From positions 1,962,501 to 2,026,500 of the forward strand of contig JAIGNY010001437.1 of the NCBI GenBank assembly GCA_020152595.1: a DNA stretch of 64,000 bases. Reading direction: 5' to 3'. The DNA comes from Chiridota heheva (taxonomy: Eukaryota; Echinodermata; Holothuroidea; Apodida; Chiridotidae). Position numbers and translations under genes: made by a program. Below the pieces are notes generated by a model. It worked only from the letters and a program-made list of their open reading frames with translations. It was not told where the DNA came from and searched no databases. This document shows positions 32,161-44,235 of the stretch, one piece after another; position 1 is the first letter of the stretch; the number at the start of each line of letters is the position of its first letter.

Positions 32161-34282
32161 ACATAAAACGAATAAAAGAAGACCTGACCAAATTCAAACT
32201 GCAATATCATACTCAATTCAATAACTTCATTGATGTTGATGAAAAATGGAATTTCTTTGGACAGGAAATTAAACTGATTATTGATAAAAACACGCCTCAC
32301 AAACTCACCTCAACTAAACTAAATCTGCCCTGGTTCACCCGTATCCAACGCCGTCTCTGCAGAGAAAAAACATAAACTGTTAAGACTTATCAACAAACCA
32401 ATGACTGGACTACCTATAAAAGCTTTAGGAAGGTTGTCCGTAAAAATCTCAAAGAAGCTAGAAACACCTTCATCTGTGATCAACTTAAAAGCTCACTTAA
32501 CGAAAACCCAAAGGCATTTTGGTCCTATATTAAAAGATTAAGAAGTAGCTCTGTAGGTGTGTCTGATCTACTAAATAATGGTAAACCCTGCAGAAACAGT
32601 AAAACTAAAGCTAACATTCTAAATGACTAGTTTTTCAGTGTTTTTACAGAAGAAAACACCTCCCAAATCCCTGTAATTAAACCACTCACCAACAGCAAAA
32701 TAAACCAACTTATAATTAGCCCAGAAGGTGTCAAAAAGCAACTGCATTAGCTAGACCCCAACAAAGCCTCAGGTCCTGACCAAATACCACCATGGTTTCT
32801 AAAAACATACGCTGATGACCTCTATGAAATTCTAAGTGATCTCTTTCAAACCTCTGTCGATAATGGTACTATCCCTAACAAGTGGAAAGAAGCAAACATA
32901 TGTGTAGCGTTTTTAAAAAAAAGGTGATAAACAAAATCCAGCTAATAATAGACCAATATCCCTCACCTATATCCCTCACCTGCCTGCCTGCGTTTGTAGT
33001 AAAATCCTTGAGCATATAATCATATAATCCACTCACATGTGATAAAATTCCTTGATGAGCATAATATCTTAACTGATTTACAATATGGCTTCCGTGCACA
33101 AAGATTGACTGAAACACAACTCCTCTTAACAATAAATGATATCTCTAAACAAATTGACCAAAACAGTAACGTCTCTATGGCTATTCCTGACTTCTCAAAA
33201 GCCTTTGATAAAGTCCCACACCAGCGCCTGTTATCCAAACTTTCCGCCTATGGCATTAATGAAAATCTCCTGGCCTGGTTTGCATCCTTTCTCAACAACC
33301 GCATCCAGCGTGTTGTCTGTGATGGTGAAATCTCTGATTCTAAACAGGTTTTATCCGGTGTACCACAAGGTACTGTCTTGGGTCCATTACTTTTCCTCTT
33401 ATATGTAAATGACATCCCTGATGATATAAACAGCACAGTTAGACTGTTTGCTGGTGACTGCCTTGTGTACAAAACAATTGATAACCCCTCTTACCAGCAA
33501 ATCCTTCAAGATGATTAACAAACTTGAACAATGGCAAAACAAATGGCAAATGAATTTCAACCCCTCTAAATGCTACATCTTGTCAATTTCTTCTAACAGT
33601 CTAAGAAATGCTTTAAATCACCTGTTTATACCATATGCAACCAGCTACTAAAACATGTCAACTCCCACCCATACCTAGGTGTTGAAATTGATGATAAACT
33701 TAAATGGGATAAAGATATACATAACATAACCAAGAAAGCTAACTCTGTAATTGGCCTATTAAAACGTAACCTCTCAAACTGTCCCACCGACGTTAAATCC
33801 ACTGCTTATAGAGCTCTAGTCAGGCCAGTGCTTGAGTACGCATCAGCAGTCTGGGACCCCCATCACCAGTGCGATGTGGATAAACTTGAATCTATTCAAA
33901 GGAGAGCAGCCAGGTTCTGTATGGCAGACTACTCTTATAAATCTAGTGTAAAAAACATGCTTCATAAATTAGATTGGCCCCTTTAAAATCAAGAAGATAC
34001 AACACCCGGCTACATGCTATATAAAATCAATAACAATCTTGTCGCCATCAAATAAAGATGAACTTATCCCCGCCGTCAGAACTAATACAAGAAATAATAA
34101 TGACCTTAATTTTCAAGTTCCCTATGCTAAAAAGAATGTATTTAAACACTCTTTTTTCCCTCACACACTAAAGGATTGGAATGCTTTTCCGTCAGACATT
34201 GTACATGCACCAAGTCTCAACTGTTTCAAAGCTAAACTTACTAACACTTGTATTGCTAACTATTTTTTTTTTTTTTTTTTTT
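32160..34282 (+). pseudogene. CR1/L2-like non-LTR retrotransposon, inactive
   Basis: The translation shows the region before the RT (KAFWSYIKRLRSSS, DPNKASGPDQIP), RT core blocks (YGFRAQRLTETQLL, FSKAFDKVPHQRLLSKL, SGVPQGTVLGPLLFLLYVND) and the thumb (PYLGVEIDDKLKWDKDI, AYRALVRPVLEYASAVWDPH). Several frameshifts and stops break the frame (for example TAG at 32628, a 32920 A-run and 33516). The catalytic FADD box reads FAGD, so the first catalytic Asp is lost. The 5' end with the endonuclease is missing. The element ends at a T run of about 20 bp (34262-34282). Family assignment rests on RT motifs only. Confidence 0.85.
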
Positions 34283-34564
34283 GACTCATACTTTTTACGC
34301 TCGGTTGGCGTTCATGTCCTCTTGAAGGATTTTTGCCGACTTAACCGATTCAGATTCAGACTCGCACAGACAACCATATTCGCAGAGCTGCCCTCAGCTG
34401 CGAATAAGACCCACCATAATACGAATGCGAATAAGACCCCCAAAATACACACCTTGGGTGTAAAATGGGAATCGCTTGATTGACTTTGATTTTGTTGGTC
34501 AAATAAGGTCAACTACTCGTCGCACGCAATACCCTGCATCGTGTATGTAATATATCCGTGATCG

Positions 34565-34836
34565 AGAGAGAGAGAGAGAGAGCTGAACACACAATTACAA
34601 TGACGGGGTCGTCGCCTGCGTATTCGGTTATGATAGTAACAATGCTATCACGAAACGCTCAATACGACCCGGACGAGAACACAGGTATCCGGACAGACAT
34701 AACATCGACAACCAAGTCAATGTCCACGGCCTTTGATAACCAGTTGTGGTGCACTGGCGTGTCTACCCACCCCAGGCTTGAACCCGGGGCCTCGTGGTCT
34801 GTAGACAGGTATGCTAACCGCTACTCTACAGTAGGT
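34565..34836 (-). mobile_element. tRNA-SINE family copy 2, full length with TSD
   Basis: A minus-strand SINE of 272 bp, flanked by the 11-bp duplication ATCCGTGATCG (34554-34564 and 34837-34847). On the minus strand the head starts ACCTACTGTAGAG and contains a tRNA-like box A region (GTAGCGGTTAGCATACC) and box B (GGGTTCAAGCC). A body of about 180 bp follows, and the tail ends in (CT)n. Confidence 0.92.
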
Positions 34837-34936
34837 ATCCGTGATCGCGTTGTAGTGGTTCTTAAATAAGCCTGAATGATTATACCGGAAGGAATGACGC
34901 AGAAGGGAGGGGAAGGGGAGGGGGAATTCATATGTG

Positions 34937-35198
<262 letters not shown>

Positions 35199-35204
35199 GA
35201 TGAG

Positions 35205-35345
35205 ATATACGACCTCTCTAAGGTTTAATGATACTTTCATAATCCAACTGTGCTATAGAATATAACGCAAAATATTTCGGTCTGACTTGAGACCTTCTTC
35301 AGTTGCAATTGATTTGTGTGTGAGAAATAGAGTGCAAGTATTAGG
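35205..35345 (-). other. Possible retroelement tail with hammerhead-like core
   Basis: On the minus strand CTGAAGA is followed by A, then GGTCT-CAAGTC-AGACC (a 5-bp stem), then GAAA. That resembles the hammerhead ribozyme core CUGANGA / stem II / GAAA reported at the ends of Penelope-like retroelements. There is one extra A before the stem, and stems I and III are not convincing. No reverse transcriptase was identified next to it. Confidence 0.3.
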
Positions 35346-36814
35346 AATTAGTGGTGGCTTTTCTGAACCATGTGTAGTTGCTCAAGTGTGCTAAATCCTT
35401 ATTTAATCCTGTTAGATAAGTTTTCAGTTTGATAATCATCTTTAATTCCATTGATGTGCGTTGGTGTGTAACAGAGAAGCCTCTATTCTCGTGAAATTTA
35501 TCTTCAATTTTCTGAAATTTTTATGATTGGGCAATGATGTCGGCAATTTTTCTTCGATTTTGATTAATTTTTGGGAAATTTCCTTTAATAAATGTGATAT
35601 CGTTGCAACTGCAATGCTTGGGAAATTTCTTTCATTTTCGGTAATTTTTCTTCATTTTGGGACATTTGTTAGCTGATTACCGTCAAATTTCTTTCAGTTT
35701 TTTTGACATTTCTTTTAATGTGTTATATCTCTTTCACTCTCGCGCAGTTTTCTTCAATTCATTATTACAGGGCGGCGAAGTCGGGGGCAATAATTCTAGG
35801 CATGTTTTATCACATTACCTGGCCTAATTAGCCCCCCAATATTGTTATCACATGTCACCTGACTTCAATAGCCCCCCTTCCCCCCAGCCCCCTGCACTAT
35901 TTTGAACGCTTCACAGCCCCTGTTGAACTAGCTCTGCTCACACCCGCACAACTTTGTGAGCACCGTCGTTCTGAACAGTGCTATTTATTCCTTGCAGCCC
36001 AGAAATGTTTCAATTTTGGCTCATTTATGGTCAAACTGCTGGTCATACCCTGCAAAGTGAAAAATTAAAGGGGCTGATTATAATGGTACAATTCTGCCCC
36101 GTTGACTATTTAATGGTGGGGGAAGGAATCTTTTCATTAAAAAAATAAATAATAATCAATACTCGAAATTGATTCATTAAGACAATTTAGTTAACTACAG
36201 CTAGCTGCATAAATGATCTATTTCATTGGTGAGAGGGACCAGAAACCTTTCGATTGATCATGCGCATGATAATCAATACTTGAAAATAATCAATTACCCC
36301 TAATTAGCTTTTTCATAATGGCACGGCAGGTCACAACGTATGTCAACAGGATTATCATGTGAAAAATTAAAGGGGGCTGGTAATTGGATAGAATGGTATA
36401 AACTTGTGTCCTGTTTGCTATTTCAAGGTCAAAAATTCATTTCTTAAAATGAATCAATTGCTCACAACCTGACAACGGCGAATGTGAGCAGCTTTTAAAT
36501 TGATAGAAAATATTGCGTGTCATGAGTGCTGAGATCAGGAACTATGTGAACTGCATTCTTCTTTGAGATGTTTATAAATTGGTAGATAATTTCTTTTCTT
36601 TTAACCTAGAAATACAAAAAACTTGTTTTATGCAATACATGGAATGAATGACTGAATGAATGAATGAATGTGTGTCAAAAGGTTTTACACTCCCTCCAAA
36701 AAAAAAGTAAAAGTGAATTGATGTAAAGGATAAGTTAAAATATGATAAGTTATTGCTTTTCCTAGAAAAAGAAATGTCAGTGAAAATCCAAACATTTTTG
36801 TGGGTAAACAGCCT
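35346..36814. other. Intergenic; no gene recognised
   Basis: AT-rich sequence. A block from about 36060 (AAAATTAAAGGGGCTG) partly recurs near 36362, and (TGAA)n is at 36648-36669. No supported exon. Confidence 0.5.
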
Positions 36815-39800
36815 TGCTCACAACGGCACGCTGCTCACGACGGCACGCTGCTCACGACGGCACGCTGCTCACGACGGCACGCTGCTCACGACGGCACGCT
36901 GCTCACGACGGCACGCTGCTCACGACGGCACGCTGCTCACGACGGCACGCTGCTCACGACGGCACGCTGCTCACGACGGCACGCTGCTCACGACGGCACG
37001 CTGCTCACGACGGCACGCTGCTCACGACGGCACGCTGCTCACGACGGCACGCTGCTCACGACGGCACGCTGCTCACGACGGCACGCTGCTCACGACGGCA
37101 CGCTGCTCACGACGGCACGCTGCTCGACGGCACGCTGCTCACGACGGCACGCTGCTCACGACGGCACGCTGCTCACGACGGCGCTGCTCACGACGGCACG
37201 CTGCTCACGACGGCACGCTGCTCACGACGGCACGCTGCTCACGACGGCACGCTGCTCACGACGGCACGCTGCTCACGACGGCACGCTGCTCACGACGGCA
37301 CGCTGCTCACGACGGCACGCTGCTCACGACGGCACGCTGCTCACGACGGCACGCTGCTCGACGGCACGCTACTCACGACGGCACGCTACTCACGACGGCA
37401 CGCTGCTCACGACGGCACGCTGCTCACGACGGCACGCTGCTCACGACGGCACGCTGCTCACGACGGCACGCTGCTCACGACGGCACGCCACGACGGCACG
37501 CTGCTCACGACGGCACGCTGCTCACGACGGCACGCTGCTCGACGGCACGCTGCTCGACGGCACGCTGCTCACGACGGCACGCTGCTCGACGGCACGCTGC
37601 TCACGACGGCACGCTGCTCACGACGGCACGCTGCTCACGACGCTGCTCACGACGGCACGCTGCTCACGGACGGCACGCTGCTCACGACGGCACGCTGCTC
37701 GACGACGGCACGCTGCTCACGACGGCACGCTGCTCACGACGGCACGCTGCTCACGACGGCACGCTGCTCACGACGGCACGCTGCTCACGACGGCACGCGC
37801 TCACGACGGCACGCTGCTCACGACGGCACGCTGCTCACGACGACGGCTCACGCTGCTCACGACGGCACGCTGCTCACGACGGCACGCTGCTCACGACGGC
37901 ACGCGACGACGGCACGCTGCTCGACGGCACGCTGCTCACGACGGCACGCTGCTCACGACGGCACTCACGACGGCACGCTGCACTCACGACGGCACGCTGC
38001 TCACGACGGCACGCGCTCACGACGGCACGCTGCTCGACGGACGGCGACGCTGCTCACGACGGCACGCTGCTCACGACGGCACGCTGCTCACGACGGCACG
38101 CTGCTCGACGGCACGCTGCTCGACGGCACGCTGCTCACGACGGCACGCTGCTCACGACGGCACGCTGCTCACGACGGCACGCTGCTCACGACGGCACGCT
38201 GCTCACGACGGCACGCTGCTCACGACGGCACGCTGCTCACGACGGCACGCTGCTCACGACGGCGACGCTGCTCACGACGGCATCACGACGCACGCTGCTC
38301 ACGACGGCACGACGGCACGCTGCTCACGACGGCACGCTGCTCACGACGGGCTCACGACGGCACGCTGCTCACGACGGCACGCTGCTCACGACGGCACGCT
38401 GCTCACGACGGCACGCTCACGACGGCACGCTGCTCGACGGCACGCTGCTCACGACGGCACGCTGCTCACGACGGCACGCTGCTCACGACGGCACGCTGCT
38501 CACGACGGCACGCTGCTCACGACGGCACGCTGCTCACGACGGCACGCTGCTCACGACGGCACGCTGCTCACGACGGCACGCTGCTCACGACGGCACGCTG
38601 CTCACGACGGCACGCTGCTCACGACGGCACGCACGCTCACGACGGCACGCTGCTCACGACGGACGCTGCTCACGACGGCACGCTGCTCACGACGGCACGC
38701 TGCTCACGACGGCACGCTGCTCACGACGGCACGCTGCTCACGACGGCACGCTGCTCACGACGGCACGCTGCTCACGACGGCACGCTGCTCACGACGGCAC
38801 GCTGCTCACGACGGCACGCTGCTCACGACGGCACGCTGCTCACGACGGCACGCTGCTCACGACGGCACGCTGCTCACGACGGCACGCTGCTCACGACGGC
38901 ACGCTGCTCACGACGGCACGCTGCTCACGACGGCACGCTGCTCACGACGGCACGCTGCTCACGACGGCACGCTGCTCACGACGGCACGCTGCTCACGACG
39001 GCACGCTGCTCACGACGGCACGCTGCTCACGACGGCACGCTGCTCACGACGGCACGCTGCTCACGACGGCACGCTGCTCACGACGGCACGCTGCTCACGA
39101 CGGCACGCTGCTCACGACGGCACGCTGCTCACGACGGCACGCTGCTCACGACGGCACGCTGCTCACGACGGCACGCTGCTCACGACGGCACGCTGCTCAC
39201 GACGGCACGCTGCTCACGACGGCACGCTGCTCACGACGGCACGCTGCACGCTGCTCACGACGGCACGCTGCTCACGACGGCACGCTGCTCACGACGGCAC
39301 GCTGCTCACGACGGCACGCTGCTCACGACGGCACGCTGCTCACGACGGCACGCTGCTCACGACGGCACGCTGCTCACGACGGCACGCTGCTCACGACACG
39401 CTGCTCACGACGGCACGCTGCTCACGACGGCACGCTGCTCACGACGGCACGCTGCTCACGACGGCACGCTGCTCACGACGGCACGCTGCTCACGACGGCA
39501 CGCTGCTCACGACGGCACGCTGCTCACGACGGCACGCTGCTCACGACGGCACGCTGCTCACGACGGCACGCTGCTCACGACGGCACGCTGCTCACGACGG
39601 CACGCTGCTCACGACGGCACGCTGCTCACGACGGCACGCTGCTCACGACGGCACGCTGCTCACGACGGCACGCTGCTCACGACGGCACGCTGCTCACGAC
39701 GGCGACGGCACGCTGCTCACGACGGCACGCTGCTCACGACGGCACGCTGCTCACGACGGCACGCTGCTCACGACGGCACGCTGCTCACGACGGCACGCTG

Positions 39801-42158
39801 CTCACGACGGCACGCTGCTCACGACGGCACGCTGCTCACGACGGCACGCTGCTCACGACGGCACGCTGCTCACGACGGCACGCTGCTCACGACGGCACGC
39901 TGCTCACGACGGCACGCTGCTCACGACGGCACGCTGCTCACGACGGCACGCTCACTGACGGCACGCTGCTCACGACGGCACGCTGCTCACGACGGCACGC
40001 GCTGCTCACGACGGCACGCGCTCACGACGGCACGCTGCTCACGACGGCACGCTGCTCACGACGGCACGCTGCTGCTCACGACGGCACGCTGCTCACGACG
40101 GCACGCTCACGACGGCACGCTGCTCACGACGGCACGCTGCTCACGACGGCACGCTGCTCACGACGGCACGCTGCTCACGACGGCACGCTGCTCACGACGG
40201 CACGCTGCTCACGACGGCACGCTGCTCACGACGGCACGCTGCTCACGACGGCACGCTGCTCACGACACGCTGCTCACGACGGCACGCTGCTCACGACGGC
40301 ACGCTGCTCACGACGGCACGACGACGGCACGCTGCTCACGACGGCACGCTGCTCACGACGGCACGCTGCTCACGACGGCACGCTGCTCACGACGGCACGC
40401 TCACGACGGCACGCTGCTCACGACGGCACGCTGCTCACGACGGCACGCTGCTCACGACGGCACGCTGCTCACGACGGCACGCTGCTCACGACGGCACGCT
40501 GCTCACGACGGCACGCTGCTCACGACGGCACGCTGCTCACGACGGCACGCACGCTGCTCACGACGGCACGCTGCTCACGACGGCACGCTGCTCACGACGG
40601 CACGCTGCTCACGACGGCACGCTGCTCACGACGGCACGCTGCTCACGACGGCACGCTGCTCACGACGGCACGCTGCTCACGACGGCACGCTGCTCACGAC
40701 GGCACGCGCTGCTCACGACGGCACGCTGCTCACGACGGCACGCTGCTCACGACGGCACGCTGCTCACGACGGCACGCTGCTCACGACGGCACGCTGCTCA
40801 CGACGGCACGCTGCTCACGACGGCACGCTGCTCACGACGGCACGCTGCTCACGACGGCACGCTGCTCACGACGGCACGCTGCTCACGACGGCACGCTGCT
40901 CACGACGGCACGCTGCTCACGACGGCACGCGCTCACGACGGCACGCGCTCACGACGGCACGCTGCTCACGACGGCACGCTGCTCACGACGGCACGCTGCT
41001 CACGACGGCACGCTGCTCACGACGGCACGCTGCTCACGACGGACGCTGCTCACGACGGCACGCTGCTCACGACGGCATCGCTGCTCACGACGGCTGCTCA
41101 CGACGGCGACGGCACGCTGCTCACGACGGCACGCTGCTCACGACGGCACGCTGCTCACGACGGCACGCTGCTCGACGGCACGCTGCTCACGACGGCACGC
41201 TGCTCACGACGGCACGCTGCTCACGACGGCACGCTGCTCACGACGGCACGCTGCTCACGACGACGGCACGCTGCTCACGACGGCACGCTGCTCACGACGG
41301 CACGCTGCTCACGACGGCACGCTGCTCACGACGGCACGCTGCTCACGACGGCACGCTGCTCACGACGGCACGCTGCTCACGACGGCACGCTGCTCACGAC
41401 GGCACGCCGCTCACGACGGCACGCTGCTGCTCACGACGGCGACGGCACGCTGCTCACGACGGCACGCTGCTCCGACGGCACGCTGCTCACGACGGCACGC
41501 TGCTCACGACGGCACGCTGCTCACGACGGCACGCTGCTCACGACGGCACGCTGCTCACGACGGCACGCTGCTCACGACGGCACGCTGCTCACGACGGCAC
41601 GCTGCTCACGACGGCACGCTGCTCACGACGGCACGCTGCTCACGACGGCACGCTGCTCACGACGGCACGCTGCTCACGACGGCACGCTGCTCACGACGGC
41701 ACGCTGCTCACGACGGCACGCTGCTCACGACGGCACGCTGCTCACGACGGCACGCTGCTCACGACGGCACGCTGCTCACGACGGCACGCTGCTCACGACG
41801 GCACGCTGCTCACGACGGCACGCTGCTCACGACGGCACGCTGCTCACGACGGCACGCTGCTCACGACGGCACGCTGCTCACGACGGCACGCTGCTCACGA
41901 CGGCACGCTGCTCACGACGGCACGCTGCTCACGACGGCACGCTGCTCACGACGGCACGCTGCTCACGACGGCACGCTGCTCACGACGGCACGCTGCTCAC
42001 GACGGCACGCTGCTCACGACGGCACGACGGCACGCTGCTCACGACGGCACGCTGCTCACGACGGCACGCTGCTCACAACGGCACGCTGCTCACGACGGCA
42101 CGCTGCTCACGACGGCACGCTGCTCACAACGGCACGCTGCTCACAACGGCACGCTGTG
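36815..42158. repeat. 5.3-kb minisatellite, 17-bp CpG-dense unit
   Basis: The unit is CACGACGGCACGCTGCT (17 bp, 3 CpG, about 70% GC), roughly 310 copies. Nearly all variation is by deletion of part of a unit; substitutions are rare except at the ends, where the variant CACAACGG is found in the first unit and in several of the last units. Since 17 is not a multiple of three and the unit holds no plus-strand stop, all three plus frames stay open for kilobases. The resulting 1810-, 1793- and 1052-residue frames are artefacts of the repeat. Confidence 0.97.
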
Positions 42159-42179
42159 CAGATCCATTTTAAGTTTTCT

Positions 42180-43660
42180 AAATAACAAGGTGTAATATTT
42201 CTACCCCTTGTTGGCATCTAAACTCCAAACCATGGTTGTTCCCATGTCAATTATTTACTGGATACTGAACTATCTTACTTCTCGTCCGCAGTATGTAAGG
42301 TTGAATCCACATACCTCGGACACTGTCATTTCAAATACAGGAGCACCACAAGGCACTGTACTAGCACCTTTTCTTTTTAGCTTGTACACCTATGATTGCC
42401 AGGCAGTGACCGAGTCATGTTCTATCGTCAAATTTGCTGACGATACAGCTCTGATTGGGCTTGTCACAAATGACGATGACTCACATTATCGAAGTGAAAT
42501 CAGCAATTTTGTTAGCTATTGTGACCAAAACTTCCTTAACCTGAATGTCAGCAAAACAAAAGAGATGGTTATTGATTTTAGACAGCATTGTAATCCTCCT
42601 GACCCAATTACAATTGCTGACTCTGAGGTTGAACGTGTGCAATCTTACAAGTATTTAGGTGTAGTAATCAACAATAAACTCACTTGGTCAGACAATACAG
42701 ATGCCATAATGTCAAAACTCAACTCTCGCCTATATTGCCTCAGAAAACTGAAATCTTTCCACGTCGACAGTAACATTTTACAACTTTTTTATCGTTCCGT
42801 TTTTACATCTGTTTTTAGCTATTGCATCGTTTGCTGGGGTGGTTGTGCCTCCAAGCATGACACCTATAGAATCAATTCTGTCATCAGAAGAGCGATATTA
42901 TTTATACCTGTCCATATATATAGCGGCGCCAGTCTGCCAGTGACGTATCTACCTACTGTGGTGTAGCGGTTATCATACCTGTCTACAAACCACGAGGCCC
43001 CGGGTTCAATCCTGGGGTGGGTAGACACGCCAGTGCACCACAACTGGTTATCAAAGGCCGTGGACATTGACTTGGTTGTCGATGTTATGTCTGTCCGTAC
43101 GTCGTACCTGTGTTCTCGTCCGGGTCGTATTAAGCGTTTCGTGATAGCATTTGTACTATCATAACCGAATACGCAGGCGACGACCCCGTCATTGTAATTG
43201 TGTGTTCAACTCTCTCTCTCTCAGAAGAGCGAGTCAACTTTTCAATGAAAGCAATTTACGAAATATAGACTCATTCTACCACTCCAGTCTCGATCGCAAA
43301 CTTAAGTCCCTCCTCGCGGACACCAACCATCCATTACACAATGAATTTATGAATAGGTTGATTGCCAGGAGTGGTAGAATGAGGCTTCCAGCTCTCGCCA
43401 CAAATCGTTTTAGAAATTCCTTTGTGCCAAAAGCCACTTCCTTTCATAATGCCAACCACTCCAGATAGTCCATGTGCAATATTTCATATGCAATTTTCTA
43501 TTTTATTATTTTCATCATTGTGTATATTTACTCTTTTATCTTTTAAATGTTTTCAGCTTTTTACTCATTTCATTTTATGTATCATGATTGTATCTTGCGA
43601 GCTGAAATTGCCCAGTTTCTGGTGCTTAATAAAGTTGATTGTATTGTATTGTATTGCAAA
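42180..43660 (+). mobile_element. Non-LTR retrotransposon, 5'-truncated (Rex1/CR1-like), split by a SINE
   Basis: The frame from 42208 has RT motifs GAPQGTVLAPFLFSLY, an intact FADD box (FADDTALIG) and YLGVVINNKLTW. The C-terminal part (SVFTSVFSYCIVCWGG, INSVIRRA) is cut by a SINE at 42896-43221. After it the frame resumes with RRASQLFNES and ends at 43468. The 3' end carries AATAAAGTTGATTG followed by (TATTG)n, a typical LINE tail. The 5' part, with the endonuclease and the first RT blocks, is missing where the 17-bp array ends. The clade is inferred from motifs. Confidence 0.85.
42896..43221 (+). mobile_element. tRNA-SINE family copy 3, inside the retrotransposon, with TSD
   Basis: The insertion is flanked by the 11-bp duplication CAGAAGAGCGA (42885-42895 and 43222-43232). 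The SINE proper starts at about 42951. TCTACCT at 42948-42954 pairs with GGGTAGA at 43019-43025 as an acceptor stem, with box A-like GTAGCGGTTATCA and box B-like GGGTTCAATCC between. The tail is (CT)n. About 55 bp of extra sequence lies between the left target duplication and the head. Confidence 0.9.
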
Positions 43661-44235
43661 CATTCAATTTTTTTATCGAATTTAAGCATGTTTATGGACT
43701 TTCAAATACCAAATCCAGGACACTCCTATCGGGGATTCGCCCCTGGATCCCACCAGGGACCTAGACCGATCCCAGGATCCCACGCCTATTGACGGCACAT
43801 CGATGCAAACCATCGCCAATTTAAAAAAGAACCTCGCGCCGGCCCTGCAATAGTCTATTTATTTTTCATACTTATGCCTTATATGACTTGTCATTACCCC
43901 TTAACCTTCAATGTTAATGCCTGAAACTTAAAGGCACATTTCTCTTATTGCAATAAAATATTTGGACAATTTGATAGACAAATATATACAAATTTTATCA
44001 CAATTTCTTTTTTTTGCGAGGAAATTATCAAACAAAATCATGAACTATGCCACATTCAGAAGCTGGAAGTGTATAATATGAATCACTGCAGTGATAAGCC
44101 CGGTGTGACGTCATTGCAAGCACAAAGCGACTCACATAACCACACAAATAGCACATGCACATACTGATCATAGTATACACTTCGTTACAAGCGCCATATC
44201 ATCAATTTGTTATCATCTGAAAATAAAATATAAAA
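43661..44235. other. Spacer; no gene recognised
   Basis: AT-rich sequence with GGATCCCAC-type short repeats near 43740-43785. No supportable exon. Confidence 0.5.

Noticed and set aside
36753-42195. Open frames of 1810, 1793 and 1052 residues on the plus strand
   Set aside because: They are translations of the 17-bp tandem repeat, equally open in all three plus frames, with no sequence of a known protein and no gene structure.
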